Position numbers and translations under genes: made by a program. DNA of 64,000 nt from HXMU1420-13 sp965601825 (GTDB taxonomy: Bacteria > Bacteroidota > Rhodothermia > Balneolales > Balneolaceae): positions 496,001-560,000 of the forward strand of contig OZ271839.1 of assembly GCA_965601825.1 (NCBI GenBank). Direction: 5' to 3'. The notes beneath the pieces are model-generated. The model did not search any database and had not been told where the DNA came from. It saw nothing but the letters and a program-made list of their open reading frames with translations. This document shows positions 44,423-53,417 of this stretch, piece after piece (within the stretch, counting starts at the first letter, position 1; each line of letters opens with the position of its first letter).

Positions 44423-44845
44423 TTACTTCATTCTTTTACGATCCTCAAGTCTATACATGAATTTAAGACCGCTCCAGTCCTCATTTATCGCACACACTTT
44501 TGTATCAACAAGACCGATATGAAGACCAAAATTTCTTACATCCATATCTGTTATCGTCCATTGATAATTTTTGGATGCCTTTTTGATCCATGAAACCCAA
44601 ATGGCTCCATCAATTTCCATTTTCTGTTTTAGAATTGGCAGCAGATTATTCAGATCTTCTTCGTTTGAACAAAAAAGATGAATCATGGAAAAGCTGTCAG
44701 ATTCATCTAAATCATAGAATTCTACACCCTCAGGCACCCCTTGCAACCAATCGAGATAGCCATCCGGTTGATTAACCACACAAACTTTTTGAAACGCCTT
44801 TATTCCTAGCTTTTTAAAAAGCGGATTACCAGAGTAGCCAGCCAT
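44423..44845 (-). CDS. DUF3052 family protein
   Basis: 140 residues, soluble. Opening GYSGNPLFKKLGIKAFQKVC, the acid pair region around DLDESDSFSMIHLFC, and the DGAIWVSWIKKASK motif are typical for DUF3052, a family of unknown function. It overlaps the SirB1-like gene by one base, so the two are coupled; why is not known. Confidence 0.87.
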   Translation of the reverse strand: MAGYSGNPLFKKLGIKAFQKVCVVNQPDGYLDWLQGVPEGVEFYDLDESDSFSMIHLFCSNEEDLNNLLPILKQKMEIDGAIWVSWIKKASKNYQWTITDMDVRNFGLHIGLVDTKVCAINEDWSGLKFMYRLEDRKRMK

Positions 44846-45696
44846 TACTCATACATTTCTGTAAGAGCGAGCAATTCTTTCAAGTCTTCGATTCGCTCCG
44901 GCTGTTCAAGACGTTCGTAACTATGGATGAGATTTCGAATACAGCGAATTAGAATCTCCAGATCAGAAGCGATTTTAAAATGATCAGGCTTCGGCTCGAT
45001 GTTATTCTTTTTTAAGAAGAAATAGCATTGGTCGTAGGAAACTATAGCACCATTATCGTATGGATCAATGAGCACTTCCTCTTTTTCACTCACATAATTA
45101 AGCATGAAGTGAATCGGCATATTTATACCGAAAAATGGCATATCTAAACGACGAGCCAAAAACATAACTACCATGCTAAGGGTAATTGGCAGTCCTCTTC
45201 TTCTTTTGATCACCTGATCAATGAAGCAATTTGCAGGATTGTGATAATCTTCAGTATCACCCGAAAAATTTAAATCTTCGAAAACAAATTTGATCAGCTG
45301 TTTCATCTTTCGGCGCTCATCTAATCGATATCGTATGGTCGGCTCAACCATTTCAGCAAAATGATCTAATTGCTTTTCAAAATCAGAGATTCTTAGTGTT
45401 GGGTTTCCAAATCTAGAAAGAGTGAAAACAGCTGTTTCGAGGGTTTTTCTGTTTCGAACTCCCTTTTCTAACAATTCATGAAAATCAGCTTTTAGCGCCG
45501 GAAAAGTAAGCTGATGAATAATAGATCGAACTTTAGTCTTTTCTTTTAAATCCTGAGTCTCGATTCTGTATTCATCTAATAATGGAACCGCGTTTTCCCC
45601 TAATTCAGTGAACCGATTTTGTACACTCTCTTGAATAAACGGATCGGGATCCTCTAGCAAGGATAGTAATGATTCTATTTCTGATTTACTTGTCAT
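44845..45696 (-). CDS. SirB1-like transglutaminase-fold protein
   Basis: 283 residues. N-terminal helical repeats (SLLEDPDPFIQESVQNRFTE looks HEAT-like, about 10-60), then the Transglut_core2 domain (about 100-230) with VIKRRRGLPITLSMVVMFLA, the RRLDMPFFGINMPIHFML segment and LIDPYDNG. This is the SirB1/YchA-type family; its role is not settled. Coupled by one-base overlap to the DUF3052 gene. Divergent from the arginine deiminase gene, 98 nt between the starts. Confidence 0.88.
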   Translation of the reverse strand: MTSKSEIESLLSLLEDPDPFIQESVQNRFTELGENAVPLLDEYRIETQDLKEKTKVRSIIHQLTFPALKADFHELLEKGVRNRKTLETAVFTLSRFGNPTLRISDFEKQLDHFAEMVEPTIRYRLDERRKMKQLIKFVFEDLNFSGDTEDYHNPANCFIDQVIKRRRGLPITLSMVVMFLARRLDMPFFGINMPIHFMLNYVSEKEEVLIDPYDNGAIVSYDQCYFFLKKNNIEPKPDHFKIASDLEILIRCIRNLIHSYERLEQPERIEDLKELLALTEMYE

Positions 45697-45794
45697 GATA
45701 TCTCTTCAACCTTCATGAAAATACCGAAACATGAGCACAAATCCTCAATAAATGGTTTTGTTAGTCCCTATATTCAAATAAAAAGATCACAGCT

Positions 45795-47030
45795 ATGAAA
45801 ATAAATGTCTCTTCAGAAATCGGGCATCTTAACGGAGTAATCGTCCATACACCTGGTCATGAGGTGTCTCTGGTTAACCCGGAAATTGCGGATGAATTGT
45901 TATTTGATGACATCATTTTCGAAGATGATGCCCGCACTGAACATTTAGATATGCTGGAAGTTTTCAAAGCAGCCATGAATAAGGATGGTAAAGTAATTGA
46001 AATTTCTGATCTATTTCTTGGTACCTTAAAAATTGATGATGCATCACCTTATTTCATTGATCAGTTGGTGCGGGAATTTCATGAGGAGAACCTTCAGGTA
46101 ATTGAAAAAGAATTATTGGCTTTATCACCTGATGATCTATTGAAATTCGCTGTTCAGGGAGAACTTCATACTTCAAAAGATTTCAATTTACATCCATCAC
46201 CCAACTTACTTTTTACGCGTGATCTTGCAGCCGTTTGTGGAGATGCAATTTTGATTTCAAGGGCTGCAACTCATGCTCGTTTACGTGAGTCATTGATCAT
46301 GGAAACGATTGTGAAATACAACCCTCTGTTTGCCGATATAAAGAAGGATGCTATTCGAATTTCAGGCCATCAAAGTATAGAGGGTGGTGACGTTTTGGTT
46401 CAATCAGACAAATTAGTTTTAATTGGCATGAGTGAGCGAACTTCATTCACCGGTTTAGTGAAAGCAGCAGATGGGTTGCTTAGTCATAATGTGGAAACAG
46501 TGCTTGCCGTTGACATACCAAAACAAAGAGCTAGTATGCATCTTGATACTGTTTTTACTTTTATTTCATCCAATGAATGTGTCGCCTTCCCACCAGCGAT
46601 TTTGGAACAGCAAGACAATGTGATTGCTCTACAAAAACACGGTGATAAAATTTTAGCTGAGCAACGATCGAATTTACAATCTGCTTTAAGAGAATTTTCT
46701 GGTGTGGACTATACCTTTATCAAATGTGGTGGAGAAGACAGAACTAGCCAATATCGAGAGCAGTGGACCGATGGTGCCAATATGTTCGCTCTAGCACCCG
46801 GAGTAGCTGTTGGTTACGAGAGAAACACAAAAACTTTTAACACCTTGGTCGATCACGGTTATTCGTTTATGAATCAGTTTGAGTTTGTGGAAGAATATCA
46901 AAACAAAGACTTGCCTGTGAACGATGAGACAAGAATTGCTGTAAGCTTTCAGGGCCGTGAATTATGTCGTGGACGAGGAGGCGCACGATGTATGACTATG
47001 CCAATTTCGAGAGAACCACTTAATCAATAA
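45795..47030 (+). CDS. arcA: Arginine deiminase
   Basis: 411 residues, hydrolyses arginine to citrulline and ammonia. Conserved parts: GHLNGVIVHTPGHE, the FTRDLA segment (NLLFTRDLAAVCGD), ISGHQSIEGGDVLV, the His of ASMHLDTVFTFI, and the nucleophile Cys399 in GRGGARCMTMPISRE. Length is typical. The usual partners (ornithine carbamoyltransferase, carbamate kinase) are absent from the window, so a full energy-yielding pathway is not shown here. The M50 protease gene starts 4 nt downstream. Confidence 0.95.
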   Translation: MKINVSSEIGHLNGVIVHTPGHEVSLVNPEIADELLFDDIIFEDDARTEHLDMLEVFKAAMNKDGKVIEISDLFLGTLKIDDASPYFIDQLVREFHEENLQVIEKELLALSPDDLLKFAVQGELHTSKDFNLHPSPNLLFTRDLAAVCGDAILISRAATHARLRESLIMETIVKYNPLFADIKKDAIRISGHQSIEGGDVLVQSDKLVLIGMSERTSFTGLVKAADGLLSHNVETVLAVDIPKQRASMHLDTVFTFISSNECVAFPPAILEQQDNVIALQKHGDKILAEQRSNLQSALREFSGVDYTFIKCGGEDRTSQYREQWTDGANMFALAPGVAVGYERNTKTFNTLVDHGYSFMNQFEFVEEYQNKDLPVNDETRIAVSFQGRELCRGRGGARCMTMPISREPLNQ

Positions 47031-47034
47031 TTCT

Positions 47035-48291
47035 TTGGATTTCGACCAACCAAAACAGACAATCGAGTCGTTAAATACAATAGAGAAAAAGCCATTTCGG
47101 ATCGTTGATTTTCTCCCTCTTTCCGGAAAAAACAAGCCTAATGCAAAAACACTGTTTAAGCACAGTCTACTTTTTGTAATCACCTTTATCTCGGTTTCTG
47201 TAGTTAGTGTTTTTCTTGTTGGTAAAGACATGCAGACTACAACGCTTTGGGGAATACTATTGCCATACCCAAGCCAAGCTGATTTGATGCGTGGTGCTCT
47301 TTTCGCAACACTTTTGCTTTCATTTCTAACCGCACATGAATTCGGGCATTACTTTGCCGCGGTATATCATAAAATCTCCGTTTCCTTACCATATTTCATT
47401 CCTATTCCACTAGGAATAGGTACACTCGGAGCAGTCATCCGCATTCGTGAGCAAATTCATGAAACAAATAAAATGTTTGATGTTGGAGCAGCTGGGCCTA
47501 TTGCCGGCTTTATTGTATCCATTATTATTTTATTAATTGGTTTTATTACAGTACCGGGGGTTGAGTTTTTAAATGAGTTTGGTGATCACAGTTATGTAAT
47601 TCAGTATTACAAAGATTTTGGGGTGTACCCGGATGGACCAAGGCTTTTACCTGGGCAAATTGCCTTTTTCTTTGGTGAAACCTTCCTGTACAATGGTATT
47701 GCATCATTCTTCCCCGAAGCCCCCCCGCTTTGGGAAATCTATCATTATCCATTTTTGTTAGCAGGATGGTTTGGGCTATTCTTTACTGCTTTAAACTTAA
47801 TGCCTGTTGGTCAGCTGGATGGCGGGCACATTCTTTACACTTTAATCGGATATAAGAGACATAGAATTGTAGCCCGACTCTTTTTCATTCTGATTACAAT
47901 TTTCGCAAGTTTTGAAGCTATTCCAATCCTCAATGGATTTATAGGTAGATTTGAGAATGATCTGATGCTTTTATCCTGGACTATTTGGATCGGGTTTTTA
48001 TTCTTGATGTTCCAAAGATCATTCCGCCGTGATCCAATTTGGGTACCTGCTGGACTTGCATCATCAGTGATTATTTCTGTCGGTTACACTTATTTCTTTG
48101 CACAAGACGATGGAACAGAATCTTCACTCATTTGGCTATTCTGGATTTTCTTCATCACATTTTTTGTTCGAGTTGAACATCCACCTGTAATTGTCGAACG
48201 AGAATTAACCCCAACCAGAAAAGTGCTAGGATGGCTAAGTATGCTTATCTTCGTGCTTTGTATCAGTTTTAATCCATTATCCTTCAGATAA
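47035..48291 (+). CDS. Site-2-type zinc metalloprotease (peptidase family M50)
   Basis: 418 residues, start TTG 47035. Zinc motif HEFGH at 101-105 (TAHEFGHYFAAVYH) and the third ligand Asp262 in PVGQLDGGH, both within membrane helices. About eight hydrophobic segments are visible. Intramembrane proteases of this family cut membrane-bound regulators such as anti-sigma factors; two anti-sigma candidates are in this window (8648-9583 and 49264-49815), but a link is speculation. No PDZ domain. The spacing on both sides (4 and 8 nt) suggests an operon with arcA and the following lipoprotein. Confidence 0.93.
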   Translation: MDFDQPKQTIESLNTIEKKPFRIVDFLPLSGKNKPNAKTLFKHSLLFVITFISVSVVSVFLVGKDMQTTTLWGILLPYPSQADLMRGALFATLLLSFLTAHEFGHYFAAVYHKISVSLPYFIPIPLGIGTLGAVIRIREQIHETNKMFDVGAAGPIAGFIVSIIILLIGFITVPGVEFLNEFGDHSYVIQYYKDFGVYPDGPRLLPGQIAFFFGETFLYNGIASFFPEAPPLWEIYHYPFLLAGWFGLFFTALNLMPVGQLDGGHILYTLIGYKRHRIVARLFFILITIFASFEAIPILNGFIGRFENDLMLLSWTIWIGFLFLMFQRSFRRDPIWVPAGLASSVIISVGYTYFFAQDDGTESSLIWLFWIFFITFFVRVEHPPVIVERELTPTRKVLGWLSMLIFVLCISFNPLSFR

Positions 48292-48299
48292 ACAACTCC

Positions 48300-48734
48300 A
48301 TGAAAAAACTATTCATTTTAAGCCTGCTTTTTGGATTTACCGCTTGTTCTTCGAATCAAAATGCCGAACAAAATACGACTCAACAAGGAGCAGAAACCTT
48401 AACTGATCAAATCAACGCTTTGATTGATGCTGATCAGTATGTTGAAGCATTAACTCTACTAGAAGACAAAGAAGATTCTGAGGAGATACTTCAACTTCGT
48501 GAAAAGACTTATTTAAATTATGGTCTCTTCCTAGAGTATCGCGATTCAAACGTCACAAATATGCGTGATAAGATGAATGGAGCTCTCCGTCAGTATATCG
48601 AAGTATTAAGAATCAACCCTGATAATGAGAAAGCTATCACTGAGGTTGAGCAGATTTTAGGTATTTATTCCACTTTTCCAGATCGATCTCCAGATCCGGA
48701 TGTGATGGAAGCATTGGAAGAATTAGGATTTTAA
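48300..48734 (+). CDS. Small lipoprotein with TPR-like helices
   Basis: 144 residues. Lipoprotein signal KKLFILSLLFGFTAC, Cys at residue 16, followed by a Gln/Asn-rich linker. The rest is helical, with YVEALTLLEDKE and QYIEVLRINPDNEKAITEVE resembling a tetratricopeptide pair. Possibly a scaffold at the envelope. Starts 8 nt after the M50 protease gene. Confidence 0.78.
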   Translation: MKKLFILSLLFGFTACSSNQNAEQNTTQQGAETLTDQINALIDADQYVEALTLLEDKEDSEEILQLREKTYLNYGLFLEYRDSNVTNMRDKMNGALRQYIEVLRINPDNEKAITEVEQILGIYSTFPDRSPDPDVMEALEELGF

Positions 48735-48740
48735 AAATAC

Positions 48741-48808
48741 GACGACCGACTAACGACGAATGACCAGTAGTTTTTCTCATCGTCGTTAACCGTTCGTCAT
48801 TAGTCGTT
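48741..48808. repeat. Imperfect inverted repeat directly before smpB
   Basis: GACGACCGACTAACGACGAA TGACCAG (48741-48766) faces CGTCGTTAACCGTTCGTCAT TAGTCGTT (48781-48808). The complementary cores CGACTAAYGACGAA match with a few mismatches. The right arm ends 2 nt before the smpB ATG. Confidence 0.55.
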
Positions 48809-48810
48809 CA

Positions 48811-49260
48811 ATGAACATTCAAAACCGCAAAGCATTTCATGATTATTCCATTGAAGAAACCTTCGATGCGGGATTGGTGCTTCAAGGAACCGAGGTTAAA
48901 TCATTACGTCAGGGTAAAGCAAGCTTTACCGATGCCTTTGCATTTATAAAAGACGGCGAGGTCTGGCTGCGTGATTTTTATATCAAGCCATTTGAACACG
49001 GTTCTTATTACAATCACGATCCTCGTCGAGATCGAAAACTATTACTCAGCAAAAAAGAAATTCGTGAACTGGATCGTGCGGTACTACAAAAGGGGAACAC
49101 CATTATCCCTCTAAAAGTCTTCTTCAAGAACGGTTTCGCGAAGGTTCAGATTGGTTTGGCGAAAGGGAAAAAGAGATTTGATAAAAGAGAGAGCATCAAA
49201 GATAAAGACACTAAAAGAGATATGGATCGTGCTTTAAAAAGCGGGAAGATTCGGATATAA
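48811..49260 (+). CDS. smpB: SsrA-binding protein SmpB
   Basis: 149 residues, tmRNA partner in ribosome rescue. Hallmarks: NRKAFHDYSIEETFDAGLVL, GTEVKSLRQGKASFTDAFA, GSYYNHDPRRDRKLLL and a basic C-terminal tail (KGKKRFDKRESIKDKDTKRD). Length is normal. The tmRNA gene itself is not seen in the window. The ribosome site, if any, falls inside the palindrome at 48741-48808. Confidence 0.97.
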   Translation: MNIQNRKAFHDYSIEETFDAGLVLQGTEVKSLRQGKASFTDAFAFIKDGEVWLRDFYIKPFEHGSYYNHDPRRDRKLLLSKKEIRELDRAVLQKGNTIIPLKVFFKNGFAKVQIGLAKGKKRFDKRESIKDKDTKRDMDRALKSGKIRI

Positions 49261-49263
49261 GAC

Positions 49264-49815
49264 CTATTTATTTGTATCACTTTCAAGATTCACCTTTAGT
49301 TTTTCCAAACGAATAATATTTCTTCTATAGAAGATTCTGTAGTAGGCATACAATAGAAGCTCAACTACTAAGCCCATCAAAATTGAAAAGAAAATATTCC
49401 CATCTGCTAAGAATTGATTTGCTTGCACGAAAAAGAAAATTGCACCGATCATTATTATCGAGCTAAATACTAAAAATTGAATTGAAAACGCTCTTAGTGT
49501 TTCTATCACATTCGTTAAAAATAAATGCGTGCTATCCGTATGAACAATTCTTTTCATTTTTAAGAACCCATGCACACTTAAACCCAATCCACCAAGTGAA
49601 ATAAATACTACAAATAGTTTTGTTACCAGCTGTAAAGGCATAAACATGGCGATTAAAAAAACTATGACTCCAAGTGATATCTCTGTAATGATTGTCTTTT
49701 TAAAAACACTCAGATGAGACATCGTTTGTTGACGATAATTAACCTGCTCAGGAACCGATACGGATTCCGGAATCTCAGCCTGCTCCCAAAGTTCATGTAG
49801 TTGATCTTCAGTCAT
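49264..49815 (-). CDS. Four-helix membrane protein coupled to ECF sigma gene
   Basis: 183 residues from ATG 49815 (MTEDQLHELWEQAEIPESV), which overlaps the sigma gene by 8 nt; the longer frame would overlap more. A cytoplasmic N-terminal part of ~45 residues with an amphipathic helix is followed by four membrane helices (about 47-65, 68-88, 113-133, 140-160) and a basic tail. No zinc anti-sigma motif. Its position suggests an anti-sigma factor of an unrecognised type; the function is inferred from position alone. Confidence 0.72.
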   Translation of the reverse strand: MTEDQLHELWEQAEIPESVSVPEQVNYRQQTMSHLSVFKKTIITEISLGVIVFLIAMFMPLQLVTKLFVVFISLGGLGLSVHGFLKMKRIVHTDSTHLFLTNVIETLRAFSIQFLVFSSIIMIGAIFFFVQANQFLADGNIFFSILMGLVVELLLYAYYRIFYRRNIIRLEKLKVNLESDTNK

Positions 49816-50383
49816 TGGTAATAATTTTTTTAAGTTTCTTCTTAATTCGGTTAATCCGCACCCCAATATTTGATGATGTTAAACCTAATATTTCAGCAAT
49901 TTGATCATAGGTATTTTTTTCTAAATACAGCATTATCAAGGCTCTGTCTTCAGGCTTCAGTCTCTTTAAAGCAGCGTATAATTTATTCTTGAAATGATTT
50001 TCCGGAGATGCAATCTCATCATGGTTTCCAATTTGTTCTAGTAATTCCTGGTTTACATACTCAGTAGTACTCTTTGATTTTATACCTTGCTCATATAAAC
50101 AAACATTAATGGTAACACGATATATCCAAGTCGATAATTTTGCCTTTCCTTTAAAACTTGGGAAGTTTTTCCAAATCCTATAGCAGACTTCCTGAACCAG
50201 ATCTTTAAGCTCATCTTCTGAATCAGCAAAGCCTACACATACCTTGGTTATAAAGGTATAATGCTCTTTTAAAGCCACTTCAAAATCTATAGAACTGCTC
50301 TTATCAATCATACTGAAATCATTAGATAAGTGAGAGACATTTTTTCTTACAACAAAGTGTAAGAAAGTTGAAATAGGATTCAT
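49808..50383 (-). CDS. ECF RNA polymerase sigma factor
   Basis: 191 residues. Region 2: FITKVCVGFADSEDELKDLV with QEVCYRIWKNFPSFKGKAKL, then STWIYRVTINVCL. Region 4: LKRLKPEDRALIMLYLEKNT and the helix-turn-helix YDQIAEILGLTSSNIGVRI. The first ~24 residues lie before the usual start of the family; ATG 50311 (MIDKSS) is an alternative. Divergent from the amidohydrolase gene, only 32 nt between the starts as called. Overlaps the 4-TM gene downstream. Confidence 0.92.
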   Translation of the reverse strand: MNPISTFLHFVVRKNVSHLSNDFSMIDKSSSIDFEVALKEHYTFITKVCVGFADSEDELKDLVQEVCYRIWKNFPSFKGKAKLSTWIYRVTINVCLYEQGIKSKSTTEYVNQELLEQIGNHDEIASPENHFKNKLYAALKRLKPEDRALIMLYLEKNTYDQIAEILGLTSSNIGVRINRIKKKLKKIITND

Positions 50384-50415
50384 CTAACGAGAAAATGTTC
50401 ACATAATTCAAGAGA

Positions 50416-51810
50416 ATGAAAATTTCGATTCTTTCAGTTTGCATCCTTTTAGCTAGCACTTTTACAGCACTATCACAGGATATTTTAATCAAGAATATAA
50501 ATCTTGTTGACGTTGAAACCGGTGAGATACAGCCTAACTCGTATGTCACAATTAGTGATGGCTTAATTACTGATATTTCCATTTCAACGATTCCTGTAAC
50601 CTCAATCTCAGCAAATAAAGTTATTGATGGAACAGGAAAATATCTTGTGCCGGGTTTCATCGATACTCATGTTCATATAGCAATAGGTCCTGTTGGAGTT
50701 GCATTTGAAGACGGAACTCCAACTTTATTTCTGACTTTAGACGATGAAATTACTGTTACCAGCCTTGAACTTCTTCTCGAACACGGAATTACCACAACAA
50801 GAGATCCGGGTGGCTTAACTGAGATTACTGTCTCGGCAAAAAATCGAATCAAAAGCGGCGAAATTAAAGGACCGGAGCTATTTGTAGCCGGAAGCATTAT
50901 TGACACACTCAATTTCAAGAACTTAACAGCGCAGGTTAAAACTGATGAAGAAATTAGAGAAGAAATCCTCCGTCAAAAAAATGCCGATGTTGATATGGTT
51001 AAGCTTTACACAAGTCTGTCACCTGCTCAATTAAAAACAGGAGTTGATTATGCTCATTCATTGGGATTAAAAACAGTTTCTCACTTACAGACTACTTCCT
51101 GGACCGATGCAGCTAATCTTGGTCTAGATAATATAGTTCATATTATACCTGGAAATGCTGAATTACTTCCGGAAGAACATCGCCAAGCTTATCGGCAGTT
51201 TGAGATGTTTGGTGCAATCGCATTTTATAAATGGTTCGAATATGTAGATTTGAAAAGCAAAGAAATTGCTGATATGATTGATGCCTTGGTAGAAAATCAG
51301 GTTTCGGTTGATCCTACATTAGTACCATTCCATGCCGCTTTTTTTGGTGATAAAAATATCTATCAAACAAATCCAAAATTAAAGCTTATACCAGCCTCTC
51401 TAGTTGAAAATTGGCATACCACTTTCAATTTTAACTTGGGATGGAAAGAAAAAGATTTCGAAGTCGCACAAGCATCATGGTCAAAAGTTGAGGAATTGCT
51501 TCGCATGCTGCATGATGCAGGGATTTTATTAACAGCAGGAACAGATGCGAATAATCCCTGGATGGTTCCCGGAGATAGCTTTCATGATGAGTTGCGATTG
51601 TTTTCAGAAGCAGGTTTTACTAACTCTGAAATACTAAAAATTGCCACCTTTAATGGCGCAAAGTTAATTGGCATTGAAGATCGCGTTGGATTGATTAAAA
51701 AAGGATTTGAGGCCGACTTAGTTATTCTGGATGAAAACCCACTTGAGGATATAACCGCCACCGAAACATACTCATACATCATAAGTAACGGGGGCTTAAT
51801 CAATGAATAA
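50416..51810 (+). CDS. Exported metal-dependent amidohydrolase
   Basis: 464 residues. Signal peptide (MKISILSVCILLASTFTALSQ). Metal sites of the amidohydrolase superfamily: HVH in FIDTHVHIAIG, Lys in VDMVKLYTSLS (probably carboxylated), His in KTVSHLQTT and DNIVHIIPG, and Asp in LTAGTDANNPW. The PGSSFHDEL-like segment and end (ADLVILDENPLEDI) are typical of imidazolonepropionase-like or prolidase-like members. Periplasmic hydrolase of a cyclic amide or peptide; substrate unknown. Two small exported proteins follow on the same strand. Confidence 0.9.
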   Translation: MKISILSVCILLASTFTALSQDILIKNINLVDVETGEIQPNSYVTISDGLITDISISTIPVTSISANKVIDGTGKYLVPGFIDTHVHIAIGPVGVAFEDGTPTLFLTLDDEITVTSLELLLEHGITTTRDPGGLTEITVSAKNRIKSGEIKGPELFVAGSIIDTLNFKNLTAQVKTDEEIREEILRQKNADVDMVKLYTSLSPAQLKTGVDYAHSLGLKTVSHLQTTSWTDAANLGLDNIVHIIPGNAELLPEEHRQAYRQFEMFGAIAFYKWFEYVDLKSKEIADMIDALVENQVSVDPTLVPFHAAFFGDKNIYQTNPKLKLIPASLVENWHTTFNFNLGWKEKDFEVAQASWSKVEELLRMLHDAGILLTAGTDANNPWMVPGDSFHDELRLFSEAGFTNSEILKIATFNGAKLIGIEDRVGLIKKGFEADLVILDENPLEDITATETYSYIISNGGLINE

Positions 51811-51841
51811 AGCTACAAAATTAATCTAAACCCAATTATAT

Positions 51842-52360
51842 ATGAAGTATATAATCTTTCTTATTATTTCCATTTATTTTATTTCCTGTTCTGGTAATGA
51901 AATATCAAAAAGCAATAATCATAACGCCACTGCTGACTCATTAAAACTCATAGAAATGATCTATGATCGAGAAATAGCAATGATTGACAAAAACATTGAT
52001 TTGGCTATGGATCAATTCTCGGATGATGTAACATGGATTAACTCCCAAGGTTATTATTTCGTTGGAAAAGAAGAAGTTCTAAGGTTTCACAATATGTTAG
52101 CGGAAAACGAATCATTGGATTATTACTATGAGGCAGGAGCTCCAAAAGTTAGAATCCTCGATCAAAATAATGCCCTGGCTTACTATTCGTGGAAAATGTT
52201 TTGGTTCCAGTATGAAGAGCCAACTGATACGGTCAATAAAGAAATTGGCCTAATGACACTTTCGGCAAAAAAATTAGATGGTCAATGGAAGTGGATCGCC
52301 ATAACTAACCAGTATACTCCATGGTTTTATGATGAAATTGAGCCCGTTTTCATCGACTAA
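51842..52360 (+). CDS. SnoaL/DUF4440-like lipoprotein
   Basis: 172 residues. Lipoprotein signal MKYIIFLIISIYFISC, Cys at 16. The rest has the NTF2-like (SnoaL or DUF4440) pattern: helix DSLKLIEMIYDREIAMIDKN, then WINSQGYYFVGKEEVLRFH and the strand-rich end DGQWKWIAITNQYT. Ligand or enzymatic function unknown. Lies 31 nt after the amidohydrolase and 63 nt before the SRPBCC gene. Confidence 0.8.
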   Translation: MKYIIFLIISIYFISCSGNEISKSNNHNATADSLKLIEMIYDREIAMIDKNIDLAMDQFSDDVTWINSQGYYFVGKEEVLRFHNMLAENESLDYYYEAGAPKVRILDQNNALAYYSWKMFWFQYEEPTDTVNKEIGLMTLSAKKLDGQWKWIAITNQYTPWFYDEIEPVFID

Positions 52361-52423
52361 TTGAAATGTCCCATAACAGTAAACTGATTTGTTACTCGGA
52401 TATAATTGAAACTAATCTTCTAA

Positions 52424-52936
52424 ATGATGTCATTTTTGTTAATCCTACTTTTGATTAATTCTTTAAATGCTAACCTAACTAGTGACTCTACCAGTACTTC
52501 GATAATTATTCAAACGGTAATTCTGAATATAAACTCAGAGCAAGCATTTGAATACTTTACTATCGATTCTAAGCTAGAAGAGTGGCTTACAAATAAAGCA
52601 GATGTTGAACCCGTTATTGGCGGTAAATATGAGCTTTTCTGGGATCCGGAAACACCTGATGACAATAGTACAATTGGGTGTAAAATCTTAGCTCTGGATA
52701 CTCCAAATTATATAATGTTTGATTGGAAAGGACCTGTTCAATTCAAATCATTTATGAATGATACTGACCCTTTGACTCAGGTCACTGTATTATTTGAAAG
52801 TCTTGAAGGTGCTACAAAAGTAACATTAATTCATTCCGGTTGGAGAAATACTGAAAAATGGAATGAGGCAAGAATTTATTTTGAAAATGCATGGAGCGGA
52901 GCACTTCAAAATTTAGCGGAAAAGGTTAATACTTAA
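52424..52936 (+). CDS. Exported SRPBCC/AHSA1-type protein
   Basis: 170 residues with a short hydrophobic N-terminus (SFLLILLLINSLNANL) acting as signal or anchor. The SRPBCC fold of the AHSA1 type shows INSEQAFEYFTIDSKLEEWL, then VEPVIGGKYELFWDPE, YIMFDWKGP and TLIHSGWRNTEKWNEA. Such proteins bind hydrophobic ligands in a helix-grip cavity. Usual members are cytoplasmic, so the signal is a little unusual. Function unknown. Confidence 0.82.
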   Translation: MMSFLLILLLINSLNANLTSDSTSTSIIIQTVILNINSEQAFEYFTIDSKLEEWLTNKADVEPVIGGKYELFWDPETPDDNSTIGCKILALDTPNYIMFDWKGPVQFKSFMNDTDPLTQVTVLFESLEGATKVTLIHSGWRNTEKWNEARIYFENAWSGALQNLAEKVNT

Positions 52937-52964
52937 GTCACATCTATAAGTAATATAGAAAGAC

Positions 52965-52990
52965 AAAACCCCAACCTTTCGGTCGGGGTT
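52965..52990 (-). terminator. Terminator downstream of rnpB
   Basis: AACCCCAACC (52967-52976) pairs with GGTCGGGGTT (52981-52990) with one mismatch around a TTTC loop. On the minus strand the hairpin follows the RNase P RNA 3' end by about 12 nt and is followed by TTG; usable also for the plus-strand SRPBCC gene. Confidence 0.65.
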
Positions 52991-53001
52991 CTGATATTCT
53001 A

Positions 53002-53373
53002 TGAAAAAGTCTATAAGCCGGATTCTGTTCCTTCATCAGTAATGAAATCGGCAATCATTTATCTGGTGCATTCCACCCGACAGCGTCTCGACAAGTGGCG
53101 AATACTGCCCTACATGAATTTGCACCCCACGAGGTTTACCTAGCTATCGATCTCACGATACGATACGGTGAGCTCTTACCCCACCTTTTCACCCTTACCA
53201 AACACATACAATATGAACCTGGCGGTATATTCTCTGTTGCACTTTCTATCCCGATTCCGTCACCGGAAACGAGCCTCAACTTCGCCCGAAGGATCGTTGA
53301 GCGTGGTACTTGTTGGTGTCCGGACTTTCCTCCCAGCTCAAAATGAACCAGGCGATTGCCCAACTTTTCCATC
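53002..53373 (-). ncRNA. rnpB: RNase P RNA (M1 RNA), bacterial type A
   Basis: About 372 nt. On the minus strand the 5' conserved block GAGGAAAGTCCGGACACC and the 3' block ACAGAATCCGGCTTATAG are clear; they form the P4 helix region of RNase P RNA. Also seen are AGAGAATATACCGCC, GGTAAGGGTGAAAAGGTG and the P1 helix ends (GAAAAGT at 5', ACTTTTTC at 3'). It is the catalytic subunit of tRNA 5' maturation. The ends are estimated from helix P1 and may be off by several bases. Confidence 0.95.
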
Positions 53374-53390
53374 AAATAAGATACAAATAA

Positions 53391-53417
53391 AAAAGGGAAG
53401 CAATGTGCTTCCCTTTT
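53391..53417 (-). terminator. Terminator after the CT398-like gene
   Basis: AAAAGGGAAGC (53391-53401) and GCTTCCCTTTT (53407-53417), a perfect 11-bp stem with loop AATGT, giving a T-rich end on both strands. It separates the Nif3/CT398-like operon from rnpB. Confidence 0.85.
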
